Origin: Mesonia aestuariivivens
Lineage (GTDB): Bacteria; Bacteroidota; Bacteroidia; Flavobacteriales; Flavobacteriaceae
DNA length: 64,000 nt
Reading direction: 5' to 3'
Assembly (NCBI RefSeq): GCF_019311235.1
Contig: NZ_JAHWDF010000009.1
Span: 1-64,000 of the forward strand
Shown here: positions 35,040 through 44,208 of the stretch, piece after piece
Layout: each line of letters begins with the position of its first letter
Position numbering within the stretch: position 1 is the first letter of the stretch
The notes under the pieces: model-generated
The model's input: the letters and a program-made list of their open reading frames with translations, nothing else
Databases searched by the model: none
Told to the model about the DNA's origin: nothing
Program-made: the position numbers and the translations under genes

Positions 35040-37007
35040 TTATTTGACTATAATTTTTTGTGTTTTTTGAATATTATGGTTTGATATTTTTAGAAGATAC
35101 ATACCACTTTGTAAATTTGGAGCAATAGAAGTTTGGTTCGTTGCTGTTGTACTCCAAACTTTATTTCCTAAAATTGAATAAACTTCAATTTTGTATTTTC
35201 CTTCAAGCCCTACAATAGTTAAAGTTCCTTCGGTAGGATTAGGAAATACTTTAATTTCAGAAAATTCATTTTCTTCAACTGAAAGATCTTGATGCCAAAC
35301 CTCACCTACTTGATCTCCCCAAATGTAATCTACTAATTCTGGCAGATCGATAAATGGATTTCTATTAAATTGCCATTCATAAATCACATTATTTCTATTC
35401 ATTTCAAAATCATCTGCAAGATCATTTTGGTGCCATGTTAATAAAGTGGCTAAATCTCCAAACTGACCTGTTGTATTTTCAGGATAACCGTTCACCACAG
35501 ACAAATCGTTATAGCGAATAGCCATATAAAATATGCTTCTGGCTACATCGCCTTTAAAACTGCCTTGAGTATCTGCAGGACCGGTGTATTGACCCTGACC
35601 CGAACCGTAAAATTGATTACCTCTTGAGCTATTTTCAGGTCCGTCTACCGCTCTAATATGATGTGCATCAGAATTACCATGGCGTAAAGAATCTACATTC
35701 GTATTCCAATAATTGTCAATTCCATCTATAAAATCATCTTCTTCAATACTGTAAAAACCACCTCTCGATCTTGGGAACACATGTTCTCTATTCCAAAAGC
35801 CTGTACTATTAGAAGTGGTTTGTTTATCTAATTTAGCACGACCTTGTTCTGTATATACCAACCAAACCTCATTACTATTTAATGGATTTTGGTCTGCATC
35901 TTCTAAAATATTAAAGACCTCTGCATAGGTTTGCTCTCTTACCACTCCTTCTTCTGCTATAATAGCTTGTAAGGCATCACGTAAATCTTGACCTGATTTC
36001 CCTTCTAAGGAGTTGTAATAATTTGATGGAGCTGTACTTTGCACCACACCATAAGTTGGATTAACAGGAGTTCCCCAAGCCGATACTACAAAATCAAGAT
36101 CTATAATTCTAACCTTTATATTATTATTAGCTAGAATATATTCGTTAGGTAAAGAGCCTATAGCTATACGCATAATTTTGTCTCCATCATTTACTTGATC
36201 TTCGGTAATACTTATGGTTGTATTCACGAAACTTTGTCCCTGTGGAATGGTAACCGATGTAGATCCCGTATAATCACTAGCATTAAAAGAACCGTTAGCC
36301 AATGTAAAGCTAAAGTTTAGATTACTTGAGACTGGTGTATCTGTAGAAAATTCGATAATAATATCATCGCCTTCATTATATTGATTTTGAGCTACATTTA
36401 TAGAGACTTGATTTTGTATTATACCACTACCATCATTAAGTTGTCGAGGTGTAGGTGTTGCTACAGAGTAAGTGCCGTCATTGTTACGTTGTATAGATTC
36501 AAAATCTTTGTTATTGTTTTCGTCTTCATTAATTTGAACCGAAAGTCCTAATAGTGCCATTAAGTCATCATCATCAGCATCATTTGTATCATAGGCTAAA
36601 GCATCTATTAAATTAGTAGTTGTCGCTTGGGTGCCTTCAGGAAAATCTAAATAACTTGCTTGATAAATGCCTATAGCATCTGCTCCATTTTGAATGGTAT
36701 TATCTGCAATAATATATTGAGGAACTGGAGAAACTTTTTGATTACCAATTACAAAAAGTCCGTTAATATCTGAAGTATAACCATTTAAATCTATTGTAAA
36801 ATAACTACTGTCATTTCCGCTTGAAGAACCATTAAAAAACACCAACACATAACCGTCTAAAGAAGTTAGCGGTGCATCAGTTTTCAATTCAATAAACTCT
36901 AAATCGTCAATTCCGTCTGTATCAGAGTCTAATTCGTTAATCACAATTTGCGCGTTTAAAGAAATAGAGACTAAAAAAAGGAAAAATAGGGTAATTGTTT
37001 TTTTCAT
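35040..37007 (-). CDS. T9SS-exported endonuclease I with lamin-tail-like and Calx-beta domains
   Basis: A 655-residue secreted nuclease. Signal peptide 1-19 (LNAQIVIN). A lamin-tail-like domain (about 20-170; IVINELDSDTDGIDDLEFIEL) is followed by a Calx-beta-like domain (about 205-300). An endonuclease I (EndA/NucM) domain (about 315-560) contains NREHVFPRSRGG (about 403) and SDAHHIRAVDGPENSSRGN (about 441), the His/Asn metal site. A type A T9SS sorting domain (about 585-655; VFPNPTEGTLTI, GMYLLKI) ends the protein. It probably degrades extracellular DNA for nutrients or biofilm turnover. Monocistronic, with its own -7 element and terminator. Confidence 0.92.
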   Translation of the reverse strand: MKKTITLFFLFLVSISLNAQIVINELDSDTDGIDDLEFIELKTDAPLTSLDGYVLVFFNGSSSGNDSSYFTIDLNGYTSDINGLFVIGNQKVSPVPQYIIADNTIQNGADAIGIYQASYLDFPEGTQATTTNLIDALAYDTNDADDDDLMALLGLSVQINEDENNNKDFESIQRNNDGTYSVATPTPRQLNDGSGIIQNQVSINVAQNQYNEGDDIIIEFSTDTPVSSNLNFSFTLANGSFNASDYTGSTSVTIPQGQSFVNTTISITEDQVNDGDKIMRIAIGSLPNEYILANNNIKVRIIDLDFVVSAWGTPVNPTYGVVQSTAPSNYYNSLEGKSGQDLRDALQAIIAEEGVVREQTYAEVFNILEDADQNPLNSNEVWLVYTEQGRAKLDKQTTSNSTGFWNREHVFPRSRGGFYSIEEDDFIDGIDNYWNTNVDSLRHGNSDAHHIRAVDGPENSSRGNQFYGSGQGQYTGPADTQGSFKGDVARSIFYMAIRYNDLSVVNGYPENTTGQFGDLATLLTWHQNDLADDFEMNRNNVIYEWQFNRNPFIDLPELVDYIWGDQVGEVWHQDLSVEENEFSEIKVFPNPTEGTLTIVGLEGKYKIEVYSILGNKVWSTTATNQTSIAPNLQSGMYLLKISNHNIQKTQKIIVK

Positions 37008-37028
37008 TTGCTTTCTAATTTAAGTTAG

Positions 37029-37036
37029 CAAATGTA
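37029..37036 (-). promoter_or_regulatory. Bacteroidota -7 element (TACATTTG) for the endonuclease gene
   Basis: TACATTTG on the minus strand, 21 bases before the ATG, with a predicted leader of about 15 bases. No clear -33 TTTG. Confidence 0.55.
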
Positions 37037-37070
37037 AGCAAGATGAAGTATCTCCTAGATTAAGTTAAGA

Positions 37071-38048
37071 TTAAAATTTGTAATCTAAATTTATAGAGAC
37101 ATAACTATGCGTTTTTATGTTAGCTATCTCTCCACTATTAAAATGATAGATTACTCCTAAATTAAAACGATGATAAGCAGCGTAAGCTCCAAAATTTGCG
37201 TGAAAAGTGGTATGATCTATATCATCGGTAGTTCTATTATCTTGACTATCACTAAAAATATTTCCTTGTAAAGTAGCATCGTAAGCAATGAGTTTGTATC
37301 CTGCAGATGCTTGTATAAAGTATTCTATAGCATTTTTAGGTTGAAGTATACTATTATTTAAAGAAGTGGTTTTTCCTAATTCATAAAATCTACCAATTCT
37401 CATGTAAATTTTAGGGATGATATACGTACGTACATTTCCTAGAGAAGCTTCACCACTTCCAAAAATATTATACCAAGAATTTCCTATAATATCATGAAAA
37501 TAATTTGCTTTTAAGTTTACGCCTAATTGATTGGGAATTTGATTTTCCCAACCTTTTAAAACGGTATCTCCAGATACGTTTTCATGAAACCAATTTTGTA
37601 TAGTCCCAGCTTGAGAAATATCTCCTAACACCCCTACATCTGCCTTTAAAGTTACAAAAGACTTTTCATAAATATACCTGGTAGCTAAGGTGGTATAAGC
37701 CCAACCAGCAAAAGGTCTCTCTCCGTTAGGCACTCCGGTTTCAAAATTATAATTTGGAGTATAAGCTTCTAAATGAATTGAAATATCATGAAAGCTATGC
37801 TTTTTATTCGGCAAAATTTTAGTGATGAAATTCTCTTCTTTAGGTATAAATCTATAAGCTGCATTTACACCAAAGGTATACGAACGGTCTTTATTGGTAA
37901 ATACTGCAAAAAAATCATTATCAGTACCAAAATTAAGCTGATGCTGATAAGCAGTTTCTGAAACTAAATTTTCTGAAAATTCTTGCGAAGAAACAATTTT
38001 GGAGAGTAAAAAGGTAAATAAAAATATACAGTTTATCTTAGAGATCAT
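37071..38048 (-). CDS. LpxR-like lipid A deacylase family outer-membrane protein
   Basis: A 325-residue protein with a signal peptide (1-21, SSQEF), rich in amphipathic beta strands that alternate aromatic residues, and ending in a C-terminal aromatic (DYKF), as expected of an outer-membrane barrel. The pattern HQLNFGTDNDFFAVFTNKDRSYTFG and later GERPFAGWAYTT matches the DUF2219/LpxR family, in which Asn, Asp, Thr and His residues near the periplasmic side remove the 3'-acyloxyacyl group of lipid A. Deacylase activity is inferred from the family only. Neighbours do not suggest an operon. Confidence 0.8.
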   Translation of the reverse strand: MISKINCIFLFTFLLSKIVSSQEFSENLVSETAYQHQLNFGTDNDFFAVFTNKDRSYTFGVNAAYRFIPKEENFITKILPNKKHSFHDISIHLEAYTPNYNFETGVPNGERPFAGWAYTTLATRYIYEKSFVTLKADVGVLGDISQAGTIQNWFHENVSGDTVLKGWENQIPNQLGVNLKANYFHDIIGNSWYNIFGSGEASLGNVRTYIIPKIYMRIGRFYELGKTTSLNNSILQPKNAIEYFIQASAGYKLIAYDATLQGNIFSDSQDNRTTDDIDHTTFHANFGAYAAYHRFNLGVIYHFNSGEIANIKTHSYVSINLDYKF

Positions 38049-38204
38049 TCAATTTAAATTTCGGGCAAGTTGCAAGATTAATTGCATAGTACAAGACACT
38101 TTAAAATATATTTAGCAATTTAATTTTAAGATGAATTCTAATTATTAATGATACACTAATTATTCAGTTGCTTTTATAACATTGAAACGAGAAACTATAA
38201 AATA

Positions 38205-38232
38205 AAAAAGCCTTCAATACTGAAGGCCTTTT
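38205..38232 (-). terminator. Terminator after ribB
   Basis: AAAAGGCCTTCA / TGAAGGCTTTTT on the minus strand with a four-base loop and one G-T pair. It lies 25 bases past the ribB stop. Confidence 0.8.
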
Positions 38233-38256
38233 CATTATATTTATAATAGGTTATTA

Positions 38257-39405
38257 TTAGTACCCTAAATATTCTGTGATTTCTAAACCGTAACCAATCA
38301 TTCCTACTCTTTTCTTTTGTTGAGAGTTAGAAAGTAATTTTATTTTATGTATACCTAAGTCGTGTAAAATCTGAGCTCCAATACCAAAATCTTTATTATC
38401 CATGGCTAAACCTGGAGCTTTCATTTCATCATTTTCTTGATTTTCTTTTACTCCGCGTAAACGATTCAGTAAATTTAAGCTAGATACTTCTTGGTTAATA
38501 AATACCACAGCACCTTTTTCTTCTTTATTCAATGCCTGAAACATATTTTCTAATTTTTTATCGGCATTGTTTGTTAAAGTTCCTAATATATCATTATTCA
38601 CCAAAGTAGAATTCACTCTTACTAATACAGATTCTTCTGTAGTCCAACTGCCTTTGGTTAAAGCTATATGAATTTGATCGTTGGTGGTTTGCTTATAAGC
38701 TCTTAAGCGATACTCTCCAAAGCGTGTTTTGATATCAAAATCTTCTTTCTTTTCGATTAAAGAATCGTGCTGCATTCTGTAAGCTACTAAATCTTCAATA
38801 GAAATTAATTTTAAATCAAATTTCTTAGCTACTTCTATTAATTGAGGTAAACGCGCCATAGTCCCATCGTCATTTAGAATTTCAACCAAAATTCCTGCTG
38901 ACTGTAGTCCTGCTAATCTAGATAAATCTACTGCTGCTTCTGTATGACCTGTTCTTCTTAATACGCCGCCATTTTTAGCTCGTAATGGAAAAATATGTCC
39001 TGGTCTTCCTAAATCTTCTGGTTTTGTTTCTGCGTCGGTAAAAGATTTAATCGTTTTTGCTCGGTCATGTACCGATATTCCTGTGGTACAACCGTGACCA
39101 ATTAAATCTACAGAAACGGTAAATTGCGTATGATGAAGCACGGTATTATTATTCACCATTAAATCAAGATCCAATTCATCACAACGATCTTCTGTTAGTG
39201 GAGCACAAATTAAGCCTCGACCATGCTTAGCCATAAAGTTAATCATTTCTGGAGTAACTTTTTCTGCAGCGGCAATGAAATCTCCTTCATTTTCACGATC
39301 TTCATCATCTACTACAATGACAACTTTACCTTCACGAATATCTTCGATAGCTTCTTGAATGGTATTTAATTTTATTTTATCTGAAATAGCGGTATTTAAT
39401 GACAT
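38257..39405 (-). CDS. ribB: 3,4-dihydroxy-2-butanone-4-phosphate synthase with degenerate GTP cyclohydrolase II domain
   Basis: 382 residues from ATG 39405 ([10 protein letters not shown]). The longer frame opens on a TTG that is the tail of a -7 element. The N-terminal domain (about 10-215) is a complete DHBP synthase making the four-carbon precursor of riboflavin: [38 protein letters not shown]. The C-terminal part (about 220-382) has the outline of GTP cyclohydrolase II but contains no cysteine, so the CxxG...CDC zinc site is missing and the second activity is very unlikely. Last gene of the ftsK-lolA-lptF-ribB string, with an internal promoter of its own. Confidence 0.92.
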   Translation of the reverse strand: MSLNTAISDKIKLNTIQEAIEDIREGKVVIVVDDEDRENEGDFIAAAEKVTPEMINFMAKHGRGLICAPLTEDRCDELDLDLMVNNNTVLHHTQFTVSVDLIGHGCTTGISVHDRAKTIKSFTDAETKPEDLGRPGHIFPLRAKNGGVLRRTGHTEAAVDLSRLAGLQSAGILVEILNDDGTMARLPQLIEVAKKFDLKLISIEDLVAYRMQHDSLIEKKEDFDIKTRFGEYRLRAYKQTTNDQIHIALTKGSWTTEESVLVRVNSTLVNNDILGTLTNNADKKLENMFQALNKEEKGAVVFINQEVSSLNLLNRLRGVKENQENDEMKAPGLAMDNKDFGIGAQILHDLGIHKIKLLSNSQQKKRVGMIGYGLEITEYLGY

Positions 39406-39426
39406 TTTCTTAAAATTTTCTATCTG

Positions 39427-39434
39427 CAAAGGTA
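39427..39434 (-). promoter_or_regulatory. Bacteroidota -7 element (TACCTTTG) for ribB
   Basis: A TAnnTTTG match on the minus strand between the lptF stop (39441) and the ribB ATG (39405). It implies ribB can be transcribed apart from lptF. Confidence 0.65.
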
Positions 39435-39440
39435 CGTAAT

Positions 39441-40961
39441 CTATTGGTGGTCTTTCTTTTTTCCTAATCCAATTTTCTTAAAGAACTTTTTAATAGGCTC
39501 GGTAATTGCATCTGTATTAATAAAGCCCTGATCTGTAGTGGCTCTATAGGTTAAGTAAATACTTAATGGAAACATAATAAATGTGGAAAGCCAAGTAGCT
39601 ACAAATGGACTTACTGTACCATCTTCTGCACTATTTTTAGCAAAAATACCTACAAAGTGATAAGTTAAAAATAATAAAATCGCAATGACCATTGGTAACC
39701 CTAAACCACCTTTTCTAATGATAGCCCCTAAAGGAGCACCTACAAAAAATAAGATAAAGCAAGCCACGGCTAGTGCATATTTTTCGTGCAACTGAATTTC
39801 TGTTTTATTTAAACGAGAAACTTTCTTTTTAAAAATTGATTTTTTCCCTTTAATATTAGAGATTGTACCTCTTACAGAACCTAAAGCTATATTGGTAATT
39901 TGTTGTTGTTGATTTATTGTATAAGATTCTAAAAATTCATCAATATTCTGAATATCGTAAACTACAGTATCTTTCTTTTGAGCAGCGGTAACTCTTTTTG
40001 AAAGCTTACTCATTTTCAGTTTTCGCTCTGCCTTTAAACTATCATTTTCTTTAACTCCTAACCTTCTAGCACCACTTCTAGTGATAATATTATTGGTAAA
40101 GTTTTTTTTATCTTGATTAAAATCTTGTGAAAGAGAATCTATAGACTCATTTAGCTCTGGGATATCGAGCATTTTGTATGAATAATTATACCTCGTTTCA
40201 CCTAAATCTACATTATTGAAATTAGAAAGATCTATATTAATATTATACTTATCAAAATAGCTTTTCATGAAAGGTTTTTTACGCCGTTCTTTGTAATCTT
40301 TAGGCTGAAGCTCATCATAATAATTACCCGTATAAAGCACTAATGCCAAACCTTTATCTCCAGAACTTACCAGCTCGCCAGATTCGGCTTTAATAACGGT
40401 ATGGTTGCCCATACGCTTGGGGTTCTTCTTATGAATAATTACATCTTTAAATTTATCTCCCTCTTTACCATACTTCTTACCCACTTTCATATTAACGTCG
40501 CCAATTTCATTAAAAGCTCCTTCAACAATAGCCATAGAAGGTTTTAATTCTCTAATATTGTAACGCAAATTTATAGACTTAAATTCTGCCCAAGGAATTA
40601 CTGTATTGGTAAAAAACAAAGCCAGTAAACTTAAAAAGCCTATAAAAAAGATAAGACTTCTCATCGCTCTTTGTAATGATATTCCTGAAGATTTCATGGC
40701 AGCAAACTCATAATTTTCTGCAAAACCACCAAAAACCATAATTGAAGAAACCAATATCGTAAGCGGCAATACTAACGGAACCAAACTGGGAGTTAAATAC
40801 AATAAAAATTTACCAATAATGCCGTAGTCTAAATCTTTTCCAGCAAGTTCTGAAATATGAAGCCATATTCCCTGAAGTACAAAAATGAACATCAGGATGA
40901 CGAATACTGCTAAGAATGTTTTAACAAAACTTGAAAATATGTAGCGATCTAAAATCTTCAA
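39441..40961 (-). CDS. lptF: LPS export permease LptF (YjgP/YjgQ family)
   Basis: A 506-residue inner-membrane permease that starts MKILDRYIFSSFVKTFLAVF. Three N-terminal helices (about 12-35, 55-80, 100-120), a long periplasmic domain (about 125-400) and three C-terminal helices (about 405-475) give the Lpt fold. The periplasmic insert, lysine-rich with SLSQDFNQDKKNF and AAQKKDTVV segments, makes it about 150 residues longer than E. coli LptF, which is common in Bacteroidota. It sits 4 bases after lolA, linking LPS and lipoprotein transport genes. The LptF/LptG assignment between the two paralogues is by size and context. Confidence 0.87.
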   Translation of the reverse strand: MKILDRYIFSSFVKTFLAVFVILMFIFVLQGIWLHISELAGKDLDYGIIGKFLLYLTPSLVPLVLPLTILVSSIMVFGGFAENYEFAAMKSSGISLQRAMRSLIFFIGFLSLLALFFTNTVIPWAEFKSINLRYNIRELKPSMAIVEGAFNEIGDVNMKVGKKYGKEGDKFKDVIIHKKNPKRMGNHTVIKAESGELVSSGDKGLALVLYTGNYYDELQPKDYKERRKKPFMKSYFDKYNINIDLSNFNNVDLGETRYNYSYKMLDIPELNESIDSLSQDFNQDKKNFTNNIITRSGARRLGVKENDSLKAERKLKMSKLSKRVTAAQKKDTVVYDIQNIDEFLESYTINQQQQITNIALGSVRGTISNIKGKKSIFKKKVSRLNKTEIQLHEKYALAVACFILFFVGAPLGAIIRKGGLGLPMVIAILLFLTYHFVGIFAKNSAEDGTVSPFVATWLSTFIMFPLSIYLTYRATTDQGFINTDAITEPIKKFFKKIGLGKKKDHQ

Positions 40962-40965
40962 TTTA

Positions 40966-41613
40966 CTAATCTAAAAGATTTATATAATAGCCTTGATACT
41001 TATCTTCATTAAACTTAAATAAATTCTCAGATAAGTTTTGATCTGTTTTGAAACCATTTACTTTAATGGTTACTTTAGTCCCATTGTCTTGGGTCTGTAT
41101 TAAATTATAAATATGTTTAGTTTGTACATCTATGCCTAATAAAATTTCTTTAATTTCTGCATTAGAATCTATAGGGATTAACTTGACATACTGAATTTTT
41201 CTACCTTTTACATTCTGCTTAATATCCCACTTATACAAATACCCATCTTCATAAAAAGTAAGCATTTCTGAAGGTGTAATTCCTGTATTATCTTCAGGAT
41301 TGTAGGTAGAAATATTTATCTCTTCATCTTCAGGAATAATAGTATACAGTTTTTCACCATCGAACAAACGAGTGGTTCCCATCAGATTTAATCTATACTT
41401 ATCGTCTTTTAAATTAACATCACCACGAGTTTCTTGTTTTATATTTTCTGTTGTATTTTCTAAAACATAAGAAAATTCTATTTCTATATTGTCGTAAGAT
41501 CTTACTTTTTTAGAGACTTCGTCTAGTAAAGCTTTGGCTTTATCTGAATTTTGCGCAAAAGTAACTGAACTACATGCTACAAAAAGACTAAGTAAAAAGG
41601 TTAATTTTTTCAT
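40966..41613 (-). CDS. lolA: LolA-like outer-membrane lipoprotein carrier
   Basis: A 215-residue periplasmic protein with a signal peptide (1-20, SSVTFAQ). The body is the LolA/LolB half-barrel: KALLDEVSKKVRSYDNIEIEFSY, TRGDVNLKDDKYRLNL, FDGEKLYTIIPEDEEI, and a long strand-rich C-terminus. LolA ferries lipoproteins from the inner to the outer membrane. It lies between ftsK (14 bases) and lptF (4 bases), the usual Bacteroidota order, which supports the call although this family is divergent. Confidence 0.85.
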   Translation of the reverse strand: MKKLTFLLSLFVACSSVTFAQNSDKAKALLDEVSKKVRSYDNIEIEFSYVLENTTENIKQETRGDVNLKDDKYRLNLMGTTRLFDGEKLYTIIPEDEEINISTYNPEDNTGITPSEMLTFYEDGYLYKWDIKQNVKGRKIQYVKLIPIDSNAEIKEILLGIDVQTKHIYNLIQTQDNGTKVTIKVNGFKTDQNLSENLFKFNEDKYQGYYINLLD

Positions 41614-41627
41614 TGGTTAGGTTAATT

Positions 41628-44114
41628 TTATTCGTTATTTAAATGTTGTTCTAAAGCGACTAAATCAGAAATTAAAACCTGCCTAGCTTTGCTTCCTTCA
41701 AACTGCCCTACAATACCTGCAGCTTCTAATTGATCTATTAATCTTCCTGCACGATTGTAACCCACTTTAAGCTTACGCTGTAAAAGTGATGCAGAACCTT
41801 GTTGTGCTGTAACTAATACCTCAGCTGCTTGCGTAAACAGTTTATCACGTTCATCTACATCTATATCAAGTCCTGTGCCACTTTCTTCAGATTCATATTC
41901 TGGAAGTTGGTGTGCATCTGGATAAGCTTTTTGAGAACCTATAAATTCTGTTATTTTTTCAACCTCTGGTGTATCTACAAAAGCACATTGTAATCTTACC
42001 AAATCGTTACCTTGGGTATATAACATATCTCCACGACCTATAAGCTGTTCTGCTCCTCCACTATCTAAAATTGTTCTTGAATCTATTTTAGAAGTTACTC
42101 TAAAGGCTATTCTAGCTGGAAAATTGGCTTTAATCATTCCCGTAATTACATTTACAGATGGACGCTGAGTAGCAATTATTAAATGAATACCAATGGCACG
42201 TGCTAATTGAGCTAAACGAGCTATAGGCATTTCAACTTCTTTTCCTGCGGTCATAATTAAATCTGCGAACTCATCAACCACAAGAATAATATAAGGTAAG
42301 AACTTATGTCCGTCTTCAGGGTTTAGTTTTCGAGCTTTAAATTTTTCATTGTATTCTTTTATATTTCTCACCATCGCATCTTTCAGCATATCATAACGAT
42401 GATCCATTTCAATACAAAGTGAATTTAAGGTATTTATTACTTTAGTATTATCGGTAATAATAGCTTCTTCACTATCAGGAAGTTTTGCCAAGTAATGTCT
42501 TTCTATTTTATTAAATAGGGTGAGTTCTACTTTCTTAGGGTCTACCAAGACAAATTTCACCTCAGCAGGATGTTTTTGATAAAGTAAAGATGTTAAAATA
42601 CAATTTAAACCAACAGATTTTCCTTGCCCGGTTGCTCCTGCCATTAATAAGTGAGGCATTTTAGCCAAATCGACTACAAAGGTTTCATTAGAAATTGTTT
42701 TTCCTAAAGCAATAGGTAATTGCATTTCTGCATGCTGAAATTTAGAAGACGCAACTACAGAACGCATAGAAACAATACTTGCATTTTTATTAGGCACTTC
42801 TATACCAATAGTACCACGACCCGGTATTGGTGCTATAATACGAATACCTAATGCTGCTAATGAAAGTGCGATATCATCTTCTAAATTCTTAATTTTAGAT
42901 ATTCTTATTCCCGCCTCTGGTACAATTTCATAAAGGGTTACTGTTGGACCTACTGTGGCTTTAATTTGCGCGATCTCAATTTTGTAATTCTTAAGCGTAT
43001 TAACGATATTGTCTTTATTCTCTTCTAATTCTTGCTGATCTATCGTTATACTAGAACCGCCTGCGTTATAATCTTTCAGCAATTCAATAGTGGGAAATTT
43101 ATAGTTAGAAAGTTCTAAAGTTGGGTCAAACTCTCCAAAATCTTTAACGATTTTTTTACTTAGACTATCTTCTTCCTCTTCTTCTTCCGCTGTTTCCACT
43201 TCCATAGCTACATCTTCTTCATCATTAGATTTAATCACAATTTTCTCTTTAACTGGTGATTTTACTTCTGGTGTAGCAGTAGCGTTTTCAGCTTCATTTA
43301 AAGCATTCTTATCTTCAGGTTCGTGTTGTATTGCGGCACTTTCTTGACCTTCTTCTTTTTGTTCAAATTTTATAGCAAGTTCTGCTTCGGTTTCTTCTGA
43401 GTTTGAAGAGCTATTATCAAAATTATTTACTGAAATGGATTGATTTGTTGTTGAAGAATTTTCTTCGTTTTCAAATGTTGAAGACTGTTGCTGTGCTTCA
43501 TCAAAATCTTCTGCTACTTCATTTTTAGTTTTATGAAAATACTTGGCGACTACTTCTGGCGTAATATTTAACCTTGCTACTAAGTAAACAATTAAGATAA
43601 AAGCCAATAGTAAGATGGTTCCTGCAAAACCTAAATAATCTTGAAGAAAATCATTAGTTTCAAAACCTATCATTCCTCCTAAAAGTGCGTTACTATTGGC
43701 AAAAAAGCCAAGTACCGTTGAAAACCAAATCATTACTAAAACACCCCAAAACCAAAAAACTTTAAGGTTGGTTTTATTCATTCCGAAGAAAAAATAAAAA
43801 CCCGTAAGGCTTACCAATACAGCTATGCTATAGGCGGCAACACCAAAACCTTTATAAATAAAGAAATTACTAATGCCAGCTCCAAATTTACTCATCCAGT
43901 TTTGAGTCTCTACACTTCTGTCTGAGAGCTGACTTAATGTACTTTGGTCTACCTTCCAATTAAATAAAAATGAAGTAAAAGCAACCAATAAGGCAATCCC
44001 AAATAATATTAAAAAGCTACCAAAAATCACCTTTTGCTTACGGGTAAAATTGAGGTTAGGTTTTTTAAAGCCGGAAGCTTTCTTTTTTGTTGTTGTCTTT
44101 TTTTTCTTTGCCAT
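41628..44114 (-). CDS. ftsK: DNA translocase FtsK/SpoIIIE
   Basis: An 828-residue septal DNA pump that clears and resolves the terminus region at division. Four N-terminal transmembrane helices (about 28-52, 75-110, 118-140, 158-182) are followed by an acidic, low-complexity linker (about 195-320). The motor has an alpha/beta part and a RecA-like ATPase with Walker A LMAGATGQGKSVG (about 490-500) and Walker B ILVVDEFADLI. A winged-helix gamma domain (about 760-828; QRKLKVGYNRAGRLIDQLEAAG, within two stretches) reads KOPS-type sites. First gene of the ftsK-lolA-lptF-ribB run. Confidence 0.96.
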   Translation of the reverse strand: MAKKKKTTTKKKASGFKKPNLNFTRKQKVIFGSFLILFGIALLVAFTSFLFNWKVDQSTLSQLSDRSVETQNWMSKFGAGISNFFIYKGFGVAAYSIAVLVSLTGFYFFFGMNKTNLKVFWFWGVLVMIWFSTVLGFFANSNALLGGMIGFETNDFLQDYLGFAGTILLLAFILIVYLVARLNITPEVVAKYFHKTKNEVAEDFDEAQQQSSTFENEENSSTTNQSISVNNFDNSSSNSEETEAELAIKFEQKEEGQESAAIQHEPEDKNALNEAENATATPEVKSPVKEKIVIKSNDEEDVAMEVETAEEEEEEDSLSKKIVKDFGEFDPTLELSNYKFPTIELLKDYNAGGSSITIDQQELEENKDNIVNTLKNYKIEIAQIKATVGPTVTLYEIVPEAGIRISKIKNLEDDIALSLAALGIRIIAPIPGRGTIGIEVPNKNASIVSMRSVVASSKFQHAEMQLPIALGKTISNETFVVDLAKMPHLLMAGATGQGKSVGLNCILTSLLYQKHPAEVKFVLVDPKKVELTLFNKIERHYLAKLPDSEEAIITDNTKVINTLNSLCIEMDHRYDMLKDAMVRNIKEYNEKFKARKLNPEDGHKFLPYIILVVDEFADLIMTAGKEVEMPIARLAQLARAIGIHLIIATQRPSVNVITGMIKANFPARIAFRVTSKIDSRTILDSGGAEQLIGRGDMLYTQGNDLVRLQCAFVDTPEVEKITEFIGSQKAYPDAHQLPEYESEESGTGLDIDVDERDKLFTQAAEVLVTAQQGSASLLQRKLKVGYNRAGRLIDQLEAAGIVGQFEGSKARQVLISDLVALEQHLNNE

Positions 44115-44137
44115 GTATTGATCTAGTCACTAAGTAG

Positions 44138-44145
44138 CAAAAATA
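44138..44145 (-). promoter_or_regulatory. Bacteroidota -7 element (TATTTTTG) for ftsK
   Basis: TATTTTTG on the minus strand, 23 bases before the ftsK ATG, giving a leader of about 17 bases. The -33 box is weak. Confidence 0.5.
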
Positions 44146-44208
44146 CAAATTCAACTGAATTAAAGATAAGAAAACTTAGTTATAGCCTATTTAATTATAA
44201 ACAGCATC

